A stretch of DNA of 64,000 nucleotides, taken from assembly GCF_013522705.1 (NCBI RefSeq), contig NZ_JAAMRE010000029.1, positions 24,139 through 88,138 on the forward strand, written 5' to 3'. The DNA comes from Pseudomonas lurida. GTDB taxonomy: Bacteria > Pseudomonadota > Gammaproteobacteria > Pseudomonadales > Pseudomonadaceae. The notes under the pieces were generated by a model. The model ran no database searches, had not been told where the DNA came from, and was given only the letters and a program-made list of their open reading frames with translations. This document shows positions 34,259 through 44,100 of the stretch, piece after piece. Positions within the stretch are counted from its first letter, which is position 1. Every line of letters begins with the position of its first letter. Made by a program: the position numbers and the translations under genes.

Positions 34259-35572
34259 CTATACCGCATCTCTTGGCAGCATCAGCCCAAGCGGCAAGCG
34301 CACCCTCGCTTCCAGGCCGCCGCCTTCGCGGTTACGCAACTCGACATTGCCGCCATGCATCGAAGCAATCCGTCGCACGATCGCCAGGCCCAGGCCCGTC
34401 CCCTTGCCGCCACGTGCACGATCCCCTCGGGTGAACGGGTTGAAGATACCTTCCAGCTCCGCAGGATCAATGCCGGTGCCGCGGTCCATCACGCTCAGCA
34501 CCACATACGGGGCAGTGCTGTCCCCGGACACGTACGCTGCCACTTCCACATCCGAACCGGCGTGATGGAGGGCGTTGCCGATCAGGTTGTTCAACAGGCG
34601 CTTCATCGACACGCGCCGCAGCGCGAACGGTTGGATCGGCTGCAGGCGCATGCGCACCTGCTCGCCGTTCTGGTTATAGGGCGCGACGACCTCACGCACC
34701 AGCTCGGTCAGGTCGACTTCCTCGACCATTTCGTCACGGCCATCACGGATAAACGCCAGGAATTGGTCGAGGATCGCGTCCATGTCTTCAATGTCGCGGA
34801 CCATGTCATCTGTCAGGTCGGTAGGATTGCCCATCAACTCAAGGGACAGGCGCAGTCGCGTCAACGGCGTGCGCAAGTCGTGAGACACGCCGGCCAGCAT
34901 CAGCTCGCGTTCGCGGCCGGCCTGTTCGACGTCCTCCGCCATCTGGTTGAAGGCGCTGTACACCTCAGTCATTTCACTGGGCGTATCGCTGACTGGTAAG
35001 CGCACACTGCGGCCCTGGCCCAGTTGCCGGGCAGCGAACACCAGACGCTTGAGCGGCTGGTTGAGCTGGCGCACGAAGATCCACGCGGACGCGGTTGAAA
35101 GCAGCCCAATGGCCAGGAACCAACCCAGCACGTTCCAGATTTTCTGCCCGCGCAAAGGGTGCGGATACAGCGGCACCTTCATCCAATCCTCGCCCAGGCT
35201 TGGCGCACGTACCCACAATGCGGGCGATACATGCATGCGCAACCGTACTTCGGTGTCCTCCCCCAGTTCGGCCTGCATCTGCCGCTGGTAGATCTCGCTG
35301 TAGGGCCAGTGCTGCTCGCCTTCCGGCACCCCGGCACCGGCCACGCGCACCAGCGTGGCGGCCTTGGCGATCTTCTCGCGATTCTCGGGGTCGGCGGCCC
35401 AATAGGCACGCAGCGTCAACGCGACACCATGGCTGTATTGCCGGTCCACCAGCACGTCCTCGTTCATCAGCAGATAAACCAGGGTAAGCGCCTTGGAAAA
35501 CAGAACGACGATCAGCACCAGCCAAAGGGTGCGGGAGAAGAAACTTTGCGGGAACCACAGCGGGGTTTTCAT
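34259..35572 (-). CDS. amgS: EnvZ/AmgS-type sensor histidine kinase
   Basis: The 437-residue kinase has two membrane helices (about 13-36 and 148-167) around a 110-residue periplasmic domain. A HAMP linker is followed by the H-box with His231 (SHDLRTPLTRLRLSLELM) and ATPase motifs NLIGNALHHAG, DRGTGI and GKGTGLGLAIV. In pseudomonads the EnvZ/OmpR ortholog is AmgS/AmgR, which senses envelope damage such as misfolded membrane proteins. It follows amgR on the same strand after a 117-base gap. Confidence 0.92.
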   Translation of the reverse strand: MKTPLWFPQSFFSRTLWLVLIVVLFSKALTLVYLLMNEDVLVDRQYSHGVALTLRAYWAADPENREKIAKAATLVRVAGAGVPEGEQHWPYSEIYQRQMQAELGEDTEVRLRMHVSPALWVRAPSLGEDWMKVPLYPHPLRGQKIWNVLGWFLAIGLLSTASAWIFVRQLNQPLKRLVFAARQLGQGRSVRLPVSDTPSEMTEVYSAFNQMAEDVEQAGRERELMLAGVSHDLRTPLTRLRLSLELMGNPTDLTDDMVRDIEDMDAILDQFLAFIRDGRDEMVEEVDLTELVREVVAPYNQNGEQVRMRLQPIQPFALRRVSMKRLLNNLIGNALHHAGSDVEVAAYVSGDSTAPYVVLSVMDRGTGIDPAELEGIFNPFTRGDRARGGKGTGLGLAIVRRIASMHGGNVELRNREGGGLEARVRLPLGLMLPRDAV

Positions 35573-35689
35573 AGAGGACAGCTGGACACCTTGCAGGAAT
35601 GAGCGGCGCTCGCAGAATTGCAGACGCCAGGCATCCCGTCGACCTTTATGGAGTCAAACGCCAGGATGCCCGCACCTGCAAGTCATTGA

Positions 35690-36430
35690 TCACTTTGTAG
35701 CAGTGCCATCCGGCACGAACACATACCCCACACCCCACACCGTCTGGATATAACGCGGTTTGGACGGGTCCGGTTCGATCATCCGGCGCAAACGTGAGAT
35801 CTGTACGTCGATGGAACGCTCCAGCGCGTCCCACTCGCGACCACGGGCCAGGTTCATCAGTTTGTCACGCGTGAGCGGCTGACGCGCGTTCATGACCAGC
35901 GCCTTCAGCACGGCGAATTCGCCGGTGGTCAGCATGTGCACTTCTTCGCCGCGCTTGAGCTCGCGGGTCGCCAGCGACAGCTCGTAATCGCCAAACGTGA
36001 CGCTCTCGTCTTCACTGCCCGGAGCGCCCGGCACCGCCGGTGCCTGACGACGCAGGACCGCTTTGACACGCGCCATCAACTCATCGGGATTGAACGGCTT
36101 GGCCAAGTAGTCATCGGCGCCCAGTTCGAGCCCCTTGATGCGGCTAAGCTCGTCGCCCTTGGCGGTGAGCATGATGATGGGAATCTGGTTGTTGGCACCG
36201 CGCAGGCGCTTGCAGGCGGTCAGGCCGTCTTCGCCGGGCAGCATGAGGTCGAGCACGACAAGATTGAACACTTCACGCCCCAGGAGGCGGTCCATCTGCT
36301 CGGTATTCGGTACCGCGCGGGCTCGATAGCCTTTGGAGTTGAAGAAACGCTCCAGCAGGCTGCTCAGCCCCGGATCGTCATCAACGATGAGAATTTTTTC
36401 GCCTTCAGCAGTGTGTGCAGTGCTGCTCAT
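35690..36430 (-). CDS. amgR: OmpR/AmgR-type response regulator
   Basis: The 246-residue regulator has a receiver with acidic residues D17-D19, phospho-acceptor Asp61 (VVLDLMLPGEDGL) and a conserved Lys (YLAKPF). An OmpR winged-helix domain follows (about 145-245; TTGEFAVLKALVMNARQPLTRDKL, RSIDVQISRLRRMIE, and QTVWGVGYVF at the end). It is the partner of the downstream kinase. Confidence 0.95.
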   Translation of the reverse strand: MSSTAHTAEGEKILIVDDDPGLSSLLERFFNSKGYRARAVPNTEQMDRLLGREVFNLVVLDLMLPGEDGLTACKRLRGANNQIPIIMLTAKGDELSRIKGLELGADDYLAKPFNPDELMARVKAVLRRQAPAVPGAPGSEDESVTFGDYELSLATRELKRGEEVHMLTTGEFAVLKALVMNARQPLTRDKLMNLARGREWDALERSIDVQISRLRRMIEPDPSKPRYIQTVWGVGYVFVPDGTATK

Positions 36431-36786
36431 TGGATGCTCCTCTTATCTCGGCGCGCATTATGGCCTAGCTGCCGTTATACGCACCGTGTGCATTGTTAGC
36501 AGATTTTTCCTCTACTGCCAGCGAACCCGCGCCCTACAACCTCCTGGCACAGTACCCCCCAAGGGCAGAACGCCGGTTATAATGCCGCGCCTTCGTGCAG
36601 GGCAACGTCAGATCGTTACCGTTTACTGCAGGGCTTTTTTCACCCGCTTGTCGTGATTTTTTCGATTTCGAGGGTCAATAGGCTGCCTTTGACCCAGGCA
36701 GCGGCGCCGGTCGGGCCGCTCAACCAGTCTCGCAAGGCCTTGTTTTCCGGGCTCGCGAGCTGCTTTTCAGAATTTCAGGTGGTTTT
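36431..36786 (+). promoter_or_regulatory. divergent amgR/tex intergenic region
   Basis: A 356-base gap without a credible gene. A TATAAT hexamer at 36578-36583 is a possible -10 for tex, though no good -35 precedes it. That would leave an mRNA leader of about 195 bases before tex. A CTGCAGGGC-T6 string near 36630 is not a clear terminator. No other structure was seen. Confidence 0.35.
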
Positions 36787-39111
36787 ATGGACAGCATCAA
36801 CAGCCGCATTGCCGAGGAACTCGGTGTACGCCCACAACAGGTCGAAGCGGCCGTCGCGCTACTGGACGAAGGCTCCACGGTGCCCTTTATTGCCCGTTAC
36901 CGTAAAGAAGTGACCGGCAGCCTCGACGATACCCAATTGCGGCATCTGGAAGAGCGCCTGCGCTACCTGCGAGAACTCGACGAACGGCGTATCAGCATCC
37001 TCGCCAGCATCGAGGAACAGGGCAAGCTGACCCCGCAACTGGAGCGCGACATCAAGCTTGCGGACACCAAGACCCGCCTCGAAGACCTTTACCTTCCATA
37101 CAAACAGAAGCGCCGCACCAAAGGCCAGATCGCCCTGGAAGCCGGCCTCGGCGAGTTGGCCGACGGCCTGTTCAACGACCCGTCGCTGACCCCGGAAACC
37201 GAAGCCGCGCGCTTTGTCGATGCCGAAAAAGGCGTCGCCGACACCAAGGCCGCGCTGGAGGGTGCCAAGTACATCCTCATGGAACGCTTCGCCGAAGACG
37301 CCAGCCTGCTGGAAAAGCTGCGTAACTATTTGAAGCAGGAAGCCATTCTCAGTGCTCGTGTGATCGCCGGCAAAGAGGAAGAAGGCGCCAAGTTCCGTGA
37401 CTATTTCGAACACGACGAGCCGCTCAAGAGCATGCCGTCCCATCGTGCCCTCGCCATTTTCCGCGGCCGCAACGAAGGCATTCTCAGCTCCTCGCTCAAG
37501 GTCGGCGATGAACTGCCAGGCACCATGCACCCGTGCGAAGGCATGATCGGTCAACAATTCGGCATCCAGAATCAAAACCGCCCTGCGGACAAATGGCTCG
37601 GTGAAGTGGTGCGCTGGACCTGGAAGGTCAAGCTCTACACCCACCTGGAAACCGACCTGCTGGGTGAGCTGCGCGACGGTGCCGAGACCGAGGCGATCAA
37701 CGTATTCGCCCACAACCTGCACGACCTGCTGCTGGCTGCCCCGGCCGGTCCGCGCGCCACGCTGGGTCTGGACCCTGGCCTGCGCACCGGTTGCAAGGTC
37801 GCCGTGGTCGACGCCACCGGCAAGCTGCTGGACCACGCCACCGTGTACCCGCACGTGCCGCACAACAAGTGGGACCAGACCCTCGCGATCCTCGCCGCCC
37901 TGTGTGCCAAGCATTCGGTCGACCTGATCGCCATCGGCAACGGCACCGCCAGCCGCGAAACCGACAAACTGGCCGCCGAACTGATCAAAAAATACCCAGC
38001 CATGAAGATGACCAAAGTCATGGTTTCCGAAGCGGGCGCGTCGGTATATTCGGCGTCGGAGCTGGCTTCCAAGGAATTCCCGGACCTCGACGTATCGATC
38101 CGTGGCGCGGTCTCCATTGCCCGTCGCCTGCAGGACCCCTTGGCCGAACTGGTGAAGATCGACCCTAAATCCATCGGCGTCGGCCAGTACCAGCACGACG
38201 TGTCGCAGTTAAAGCTGGCACGCGGCCTGGATGCGGTCGTCGAAGACTGTGTAAACGCCGTGGGTGTGGACGTGAACACCGCTTCGGTGGCGCTGCTGGC
38301 GCGAATTTCCGGCCTTAACGCCACCCTGGCGCAGAACATCGTCAACCACCGCGATGAAAACGGCGCATTCAAGACCCGCGCAGCGCTGAAAAAAGTCGCA
38401 CGCCTGGGTGAAAAAACCTTCGAGCAGGCCGCCGGTTTCCTGCGCGTCATGAACGGTGACAACCCGCTGGACGCCTCGGCGGTCCACCCGGAAGCCTACC
38501 CGCTGGTGCAGCGAATTGCCGCCGAGACCGACCGCGACATCCGCTCGCTGATCGGCGACGCCGCGTTCCTCAAGCGCCTGGACCCGAAGAAGTACACCGA
38601 CGAAACCTTCGGCGTGCCGACCATTACCGACATCCTGCAAGAGCTGGAAAAACCGGGCCGCGACCCGCGCCCCGAGTTCAAGACAGCAGAATTCCAGGAC
38701 GGTGTCGAAGACCTCAAGGACCTGCAACCGGGCATGATCCTCGAAGGTGTGGTGACCAACGTCACCAACTTCGGCGCTTTTGTGGACATCGGTGTGCATC
38801 AGGACGGTTTGGTGCATATTTCCGCGCTTTCGGAGAAATTCATCAAGGATCCGCGCGAAGCGGTCAAGGCCGGTGACGTGGTCAAGGTCAAGGTCATGGA
38901 AGTCGACATCCCGCGCAAACGCGTCGGCCTGTCGATGCGCATGAGCGACACCCCCGGCGAAAAAATCGACGGTGCCCGTGGCGCACGCCCTGGCTCCGCT
39001 GCGCGTTCGTCGCAGAACAGCACACCGCGCAAGGAAACCGCCACGGCAGCGCCGAGCAACAATGCCATGGCCTCGTTGTTCGCCAACGCCAAACAGTTGA
39101 AGAAACGTTGA
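36787..39111 (+). CDS. tex: Tex-family S1 RNA-binding transcription factor
   Basis: The 774-residue protein shows the Tex domain order. There is an N-terminal helical region (MDSINSRIAEELGVRPQQVEAAV), a YqgF-like RNase H fold (TLGLDPGLRTGCKVAVVDATG, near 335), helix-hairpin-helix repeats (VGVDVNTASVALLARISGLN and the following block, about 490-560), and a C-terminal S1 domain (about 650-720; PGMILEGVVTNVTNFGAFVDIGVHQDGLVH). The tail is Ser/Ala rich. Tex binds nucleic acid and affects transcription and toxin-gene expression in several bacteria. Confidence 0.96.
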   Translation: MDSINSRIAEELGVRPQQVEAAVALLDEGSTVPFIARYRKEVTGSLDDTQLRHLEERLRYLRELDERRISILASIEEQGKLTPQLERDIKLADTKTRLEDLYLPYKQKRRTKGQIALEAGLGELADGLFNDPSLTPETEAARFVDAEKGVADTKAALEGAKYILMERFAEDASLLEKLRNYLKQEAILSARVIAGKEEEGAKFRDYFEHDEPLKSMPSHRALAIFRGRNEGILSSSLKVGDELPGTMHPCEGMIGQQFGIQNQNRPADKWLGEVVRWTWKVKLYTHLETDLLGELRDGAETEAINVFAHNLHDLLLAAPAGPRATLGLDPGLRTGCKVAVVDATGKLLDHATVYPHVPHNKWDQTLAILAALCAKHSVDLIAIGNGTASRETDKLAAELIKKYPAMKMTKVMVSEAGASVYSASELASKEFPDLDVSIRGAVSIARRLQDPLAELVKIDPKSIGVGQYQHDVSQLKLARGLDAVVEDCVNAVGVDVNTASVALLARISGLNATLAQNIVNHRDENGAFKTRAALKKVARLGEKTFEQAAGFLRVMNGDNPLDASAVHPEAYPLVQRIAAETDRDIRSLIGDAAFLKRLDPKKYTDETFGVPTITDILQELEKPGRDPRPEFKTAEFQDGVEDLKDLQPGMILEGVVTNVTNFGAFVDIGVHQDGLVHISALSEKFIKDPREAVKAGDVVKVKVMEVDIPRKRVGLSMRMSDTPGEKIDGARGARPGSAARSSQNSTPRKETATAAPSNNAMASLFANAKQLKKR

Positions 39112-39494
39112 TGGACATCCCCGCAGGCCTGGCGCAGAGCGCCTTCAGCGAGCTGATCGGCTGCCGCCTGCAACGTCTGGAACCGGGCGTTGCCGAGGTG
39201 GCCCTGAGCCTGGCGCCGCAGCTGCGCAACCGCGCAGGCAAGCTGCATGGCGGGGCGATATTCAGCCTGGTGGACATCACCATGGGACTGGCCTGTTCCA
39301 GCGCCCATGGTTTCGACCAGCAGAGCGCGACCATCGAATGCAAGATCAATTACATTCGCGCCGTGGAGGAAGGTGAAGTGCTGTGCACCAGCCGCATCAT
39401 TCACGCAGGTCGTCGCACATTGGTGGTCGAGGCGGATGTGTACGAGGGCGAAAAACTTGTCGCAAAAGCACAGGGCACGTTCGCTGTCCTATAG
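39111..39494 (+). CDS. PaaI-family thioesterase
   Basis: The ATG at 39111 overlaps the tex stop (TGATG). The 127-residue hotdog protein contains GKLHGGAIFSLVDITMGLA, the PaaI-type active-site helix with Gly-Gly and Asp, and ATIECKINYIRAVEEGEV. It hydrolyses acyl-CoA esters; a phenylacetyl or similar aromatic substrate is possible but not shown. The gene is coupled to tex, an arrangement conserved in pseudomonads. Confidence 0.88.
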   Translation: MDIPAGLAQSAFSELIGCRLQRLEPGVAEVALSLAPQLRNRAGKLHGGAIFSLVDITMGLACSSAHGFDQQSATIECKINYIRAVEEGEVLCTSRIIHAGRRTLVVEADVYEGEKLVAKAQGTFAVL

Positions 39495-39708
39495 CTCCCC
39501 GCCCCTGATTTGAGTTAATTTCGGCGCTGCGCTAACAGCGTCGGAATTTTCTTGCTGCGCTATAGCCCAATTCATGGAATGAAGTAGGCTTTTCCAAAGC
39601 GGGTCAACTTGACTCAAAACCAGGCGATCACGCCAGTTTTAACTTCACCCTTGTAGACCGTCCTGCCCACCCCCATATTGGGGCGACTGACGCGTGAAGG
39701 AATCCAAC

Positions 39709-41292
39709 TTGAGCGAACTTCTCAACCGCCGCCTGGCCCTGCTCGGCAAGCGCGAACACCTCTCCCTGCTAGAGCAGTGCCTGCACGGCATCGAGCGCGA
39801 ATGCCTACGTGTCACAGGTGAAGGTCGCCTGGCGCAGACGCCGCACCCCGAAGCCCTGGGCGCTGCGTTGACCCACGAGCAGATCACCACCGATTATTCG
39901 GAGTCGCTGCTGGAGTTCATCACGCCAGCCTTGCCCAACCCGGCCGACACCCTGAGCAGCCTGGAAAAAATCCACCGCTTTGCCTACACCAAGCTGGGCA
40001 GCGAATACCTGTGGAGCCCCTCGATGCCGTGCCCGTTGCCGGCCGAGGAAGATATTCCGATTGCTTACTACGGCACCTCCAATATCGGACAGCTCAAGTA
40101 TGTGTACCGCAAGGGCCTGGCGCTGCGTTACGGCAAGACCATGCAGTGCATCGCCGGAATCCATTACAACTTCTCGCTGCCGGAAAAATTATGGCCGCTG
40201 CTCAAGGAAGCCGAAGGCTTTGTCGGCACCGACCGCGAATTCCAGTCCGATGCGTATATCGCGCTGATCCGTAATTTCCGCCGCTACAGCTGGCTGTTGA
40301 TGTACCTGTTCGGTGCCTCGCCGGCCCTGGATGCGGGGTTCCTTCGCGGTCGCTCGCACCAGTTGGAAGCGCTCGACGCCGACACCCTCTATCTGCCTTA
40401 CGCCACCAGCCTGCGCATGAGTGACCTGGGTTACCAGAGTAACGCTCAGGCCGGCCTGACGCCGTGCTACAACGACCTGGCCAGTTACACCGACAGCCTG
40501 CGCAAAGCAGTGGCAACGCCTTATGCGCCGTACGTCGAAATCGGCACGCACAAGGACGGTGAGTGGGTACAACTCAACACCAACATCCTGCAGATCGAAA
40601 ACGAGTACTACTCCAATATCCGCCCCAAGCGCGTGACCTACACCGGCGAACGGCCGATCCAGGCGCTGATGGCGCGGGGCATCCAGTACATCGAAGTGCG
40701 CTGCCTGGACATCAACCCCTTCCTGCCGATGGGCATCGACCTGCCGGAGTCGCGGTTCCTCGACGCGTTCCTGTTGTACTGCGCGCTCAATGACAGCCCG
40801 CTGTTCGCCAACAACGAATGTGGCAACGCTACTTCCAACTTCCTCAGCGTGGTCAAGGAAGGTCGCCGCCCAGGCCTGCAATTGCAGCGTCAGGGCCAGG
40901 CCGTGGACATGAAGGAATGGGCCGCCGAGTTGCTGGAACAGATCGCGCCGCTGGCCGCCCTGCTCGATGAAAGCCACGGCATCACCGAACACAGCCAGGC
41001 GCTGGACGCCCAGTTGGCGAAGGTCAAGGACCCGTCCCTGACGCCGTCGGCGCAGGTGCTGGCAGCGATGGCCGAGCGCAAAGAGAGTTTCGCGCAGTTT
41101 TCCCTGCACCAGAGCGAGCTGCATGCCGAGTATTTCCGCAAAGAGCCGCTGGCGGCCGAGGAACAGGCACGTTTTGAAGAACTGGCGCGCGCGTCGCTGG
41201 CACAGCAGGCGGAGCTGGAGCAGAACGAAGTGGGCGATTTTGATGTGTTTGTCGGGTCGTACCAGGCGAGCATTCTCGCCATCAGCAACTAA
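39709..41292 (+). CDS. gshA: glutamate-cysteine ligase
   Basis: The start is TTG 39709 (M-S-E-L-L-N-R-R-L-A-L), with AAGGA eight bases upstream, giving 527 residues as for the P. aeruginosa enzyme. GshA makes gamma-glutamylcysteine, the first step of glutathione synthesis. Diagnostic segments are LEQCLHGIERECLRV, TTDYSESLLEFITPA, CIAGIHYNFSLP and YIEVRCLDINPFLP. The gene stands alone, 199 bases from the thioesterase. The use of cysteine links it to the sulfur genes that follow. Confidence 0.95.
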   Translation: MSELLNRRLALLGKREHLSLLEQCLHGIERECLRVTGEGRLAQTPHPEALGAALTHEQITTDYSESLLEFITPALPNPADTLSSLEKIHRFAYTKLGSEYLWSPSMPCPLPAEEDIPIAYYGTSNIGQLKYVYRKGLALRYGKTMQCIAGIHYNFSLPEKLWPLLKEAEGFVGTDREFQSDAYIALIRNFRRYSWLLMYLFGASPALDAGFLRGRSHQLEALDADTLYLPYATSLRMSDLGYQSNAQAGLTPCYNDLASYTDSLRKAVATPYAPYVEIGTHKDGEWVQLNTNILQIENEYYSNIRPKRVTYTGERPIQALMARGIQYIEVRCLDINPFLPMGIDLPESRFLDAFLLYCALNDSPLFANNECGNATSNFLSVVKEGRRPGLQLQRQGQAVDMKEWAAELLEQIAPLAALLDESHGITEHSQALDAQLAKVKDPSLTPSAQVLAAMAERKESFAQFSLHQSELHAEYFRKEPLAAEEQARFEELARASLAQQAELEQNEVGDFDVFVGSYQASILAISN

Positions 41293-41312
41293 CTGAAGCC
41301 GAACCCGGCGCA

Positions 41313-41347
41313 AAATGTGAGAGGGGGATTGCCCCCTCCCCACATTT
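41313..41347. repeat. REP-like palindrome after gshA
   Basis: AAATGTGAGAGGGGGATTGC and its near-mirror GCCCCCTCCCCACATTT. It probably also ends gshA transcription. Confidence 0.7.
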
Positions 41348-41393
41348 GCCCTCATCCATCTCCAGATTCGCCTCAACCTTTCGTCCATAAGCT

Positions 41394-41422
41394 AATTCGA
41401 AAATGTTATTTATTTTCGAATT
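41394..41422. promoter_or_regulatory. perfect palindrome upstream of tauABCD
   Basis: Eleven-base perfect arms AATTCGAAAAT / ATTTTCGAATT with a seven-base spacer (GTTATTT), 60 bases before the tauA start in an otherwise AT-rich promoter. This looks like an operator for a dimeric regulator of the sulfur-starvation response. The regulator itself is not encoded nearby. Confidence 0.6.
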
Positions 41423-41482
41423 CTTAGATCATTTAGTCTCCTCACACGCCGACCCTCGGCCGCCTGATTGAGGAGCTTCCCC

Positions 41483-42460
41483 TTGAAACTGTTAACCCCT
41501 CTGCGCCTCCTGGCCGTGTTGTCCCTGGTCGGTGCCAGCCTGTTCGCCCAGGCGGCGGATGTGACCATCGCTTACCAGACCACCGTAGATCCGGCCAAAG
41601 TTGCCCAGGCCGACGGCGCGTATGAAAAAGCCACCAACGCCAAGATCGACTGGCGCAAATTCGACAACGGCGCCGACATCATCGCCGCCATCGCCTCCGG
41701 CGACGTGCAGATCGGTTACCTCGGCTCCAGCCCACTGACCGCTGCGATCACACGCAAGGTGCCGGTGCAGACTTTTCTCGTTGCCACCCAGATCGGCGGC
41801 GCCGAAGCGCTGGTGGCGCGCAATGGTTCCGGGATCAACGGCCCGCAGGACCTGATCGGCAAGAAAGTCGCTGTGCCCTTCGTTTCCACCGGCCACTACA
41901 GCCTGTTGGCCGCGTTGAAGCACTGGAACATCGACCCGTCGAAAGTGACCATCCTGAACCTGGCCCCGCCGGCGATCATCGCGGCCTGGAAGCGCGGTGA
42001 TATCGACGCCACTTACGTATGGGACCCAGCCTTGGGCGTGGCCAAGGAGAACGGCAAGGTGCTGATCACTTCCGGCGAACTGGCCAAGCTCGGTGCGCCG
42101 ACTTTCGATGCGTGGATCGTGCGCAAGGATTTTGCCCAGAAGCACCCGGAAATCGTCACGGCCTTCGCCAAGGTCACGCTGGACGCCTACGCGGCGTACC
42201 GCAAAGACCCGCAGGCCTGGCTGGCCGACACGAGCAACATCGACAAACTGGTGAAGCTTTCCGGGGCCAAGGCCAGTGACATCCCGCTGCTGTTGCAAGG
42301 CAACGTCTACCCGCTGGCCGCTGACCAGGTGGGCCTGCTCGGCGCACCGACCACCCAGGCTGTGACCGATACGGCGGTGTTCCTCAAGGAACAAGGCAAA
42401 GTCGACGCCGTGCTGCCGGACTACGCCCCCTACATCAGCGCACAGTTCATCACTCACTGA
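41483..42460 (+). CDS. tauA: taurine ABC transporter, periplasmic binding protein
   Basis: The TTG at 41483 (M-K-L-L-T-P-L-R-L-L-A-V-L) is preferred since GAGGAG lies seven bases upstream, giving 325 residues with signal peptide ending FAQA. Mature sequence begins ADVTIAYQTTVDPAKVAQADGAYEKATNAKIDWRKF in separate short blocks typical of TauA, then GYLGSSPLTAAITRKVP and TGHYSLLAALKHW. It captures taurine in the periplasm for TauBC. First gene of tauABCD. Confidence 0.95.
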   Translation: MKLLTPLRLLAVLSLVGASLFAQAADVTIAYQTTVDPAKVAQADGAYEKATNAKIDWRKFDNGADIIAAIASGDVQIGYLGSSPLTAAITRKVPVQTFLVATQIGGAEALVARNGSGINGPQDLIGKKVAVPFVSTGHYSLLAALKHWNIDPSKVTILNLAPPAIIAAWKRGDIDATYVWDPALGVAKENGKVLITSGELAKLGAPTFDAWIVRKDFAQKHPEIVTAFAKVTLDAYAAYRKDPQAWLADTSNIDKLVKLSGAKASDIPLLLQGNVYPLAADQVGLLGAPTTQAVTDTAVFLKEQGKVDAVLPDYAPYISAQFITH

Positions 42461-42475
42461 CCCGGGAGTTCATCG

Positions 42476-43255
42476 ATGGCCTTGCTACAACTGGAGCGCA
42501 TCAGCGCACAGTACCCAGGCGCCCCAACACCGGTGCTGGCGGATATTTCACTTGAGCTCGGCCCCCGGCAATTGCTGGTGGCTCTCGGCCCGTCCGGCAG
42601 CGGCAAGACTTCGCTGTTAAACCTGATTGCCGGTTTCGTCGAACCCAGCGCTGGCCGCATCACTCTGGACGGCGCAGTGGTCAAGGGCCCAAGCGCCGAA
42701 CGCGGCGTGGTGTTCCAGGACGACGCCTTGTTGCCCTGGCAGGACGTGCTGGCCAACGTCGGCTTCGGCCTCGAGCTGGCCGGCGTGGCCAAGGCGCAAC
42801 GCGAAGTGCGCGCACGGGAAATGCTGGCATTGGTGGACCTGGCCGGTTTCGATAATCGCCGCATCTGGCAGCTCTCCGGTGGGCAGAAGCAACGCGTCGG
42901 CCTCGCCCGCGCGTTGGCGGCCGACCCGCGCGTACTGCTGATGGACGAGCCGTTCGGCGCGCTGGATGCCTTCACGCGCGAACAAATGCAGGAATTGCTG
43001 CTGCAAGTCTGGCGGCGCACGGCCAAGCCGGTGTTCCTGATTACCCATGACATCGAAGAGGCGGTGTTCCTCGCCACTGACCTGATCCTGCTGGCGCCCA
43101 ATCCCGGCCACATCGTCGAACGCTTGCACCTGGACTTCGGCCAACGCTACGCCGCCGGTGAATCGGCGCGGGCGATCAAGTCCGATCCACGCTTTATCGA
43201 AACCCGCGAACACGTACTGGGCAAGGTGTTCTCCCAACGGCAGGTATCCGTATGA
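42476..43255 (+). CDS. tauB: taurine ABC transporter, ATPase
   Basis: The 259-residue ATPase has Walker A GPSGSGKTS, Q-loop VVFQDDALLPWQ, signature LSGGQKQRVGLARAL, Walker B VLLMDEPFGALDA and the switch His in ITHDIEEA. The LLPWQDVLANVGFGLELAGV region is typical of TauB/SsuB. A GGGAG site precedes the ATG and the stop overlaps tauC. Confidence 0.95.
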   Translation: MALLQLERISAQYPGAPTPVLADISLELGPRQLLVALGPSGSGKTSLLNLIAGFVEPSAGRITLDGAVVKGPSAERGVVFQDDALLPWQDVLANVGFGLELAGVAKAQREVRAREMLALVDLAGFDNRRIWQLSGGQKQRVGLARALAADPRVLLMDEPFGALDAFTREQMQELLLQVWRRTAKPVFLITHDIEEAVFLATDLILLAPNPGHIVERLHLDFGQRYAAGESARAIKSDPRFIETREHVLGKVFSQRQVSV

Positions 43256-44088
43256 GCAGCTATGAACTCCCTGTCACCACCAGCCAGCCGGCGCCACACA
43301 GGGTTATCCCGCTGCGTCGTAGCCTGAGTACGCGCTGGATCAGTGTATTGACCCTGTTCGTCTTGCTGGCCGCCTGGTGGGCCGTCACCGCCAGCGGCAT
43401 GATTGAGCCGCTGTTTCTGCCGCCGCCATCCGCCGTGCTGCAAAAAGGGTGGTTGCTGGCAACCAGCGGCTACATGGACTCAACGTTGTGGCAGCATCTG
43501 GCCGCAAGCCTGGGGCGCATCGGGCTGGGGCTGGGTTTCGCGGTGCTGACCGCCGTGCCCGTAGGCATCGCCATCGGCGCCAACCGCATCGCCCGGGGCA
43601 TCCTCGATCCGGTGATCGAATTCTATCGGCCGATCCCGCCCCTGGCTTATCTGCCGTTAATCGTAATCTGGTGCGGCATTGGCGAGCTTTCCAAGGTGCT
43701 GCTGATCTACCTGGCGATTTTTGCACCGATCGCCATCGCCACCGCGACCGGCGTGCGCACCGTCGACCCGGCCAAGCTGCGCGCCGCGCAATCGTTGGGC
43801 GCGAGCCGTGCCCAGCTGATTCGCCACGTGATCCTGCCCAGCGCCCTGCCCGACATCCTCACCGGGGTGCGCATCGGCCTGGGCGTGGGTTGGTCGACGC
43901 TGGTCGCCGCTGAACTGATCGCGGCCACCAGTGGCCTGGGGTTCATGGTGCAGTCGGCGGCGCAGTTCCTGGTCACCGATGTGGTGGTGCTGGGGATTCT
44001 GGTAATCGCCCTGATCGCCTTCGCCATGGAAATGGGCCTGCGTGCCCTGCAGCGTAAATGGGTGCCCTGGCATGGCCAGGCACATTGA
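43252..44088 (+). CDS. tauC: taurine ABC transporter, permease
   Basis: The 278-residue inner-membrane protein has about six helices and the EAA-type loop GVRTVDPAKLRAAQSLGASRAQLIRHVILPSALP-like region read in pieces (AAQSLGASRAQLIRHVILP). The N-terminal 30 residues are polar and cytoplasmic. ATGA-coupled to tauB, followed by tauD 12 bases later. Confidence 0.94.
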   Translation: MSSYELPVTTSQPAPHRVIPLRRSLSTRWISVLTLFVLLAAWWAVTASGMIEPLFLPPPSAVLQKGWLLATSGYMDSTLWQHLAASLGRIGLGLGFAVLTAVPVGIAIGANRIARGILDPVIEFYRPIPPLAYLPLIVIWCGIGELSKVLLIYLAIFAPIAIATATGVRTVDPAKLRAAQSLGASRAQLIRHVILPSALPDILTGVRIGLGVGWSTLVAAELIAATSGLGFMVQSAAQFLVTDVVVLGILVIALIAFAMEMGLRALQRKWVPWHGQAH

Positions 44089-44100
44089 GTGATGAGAACC

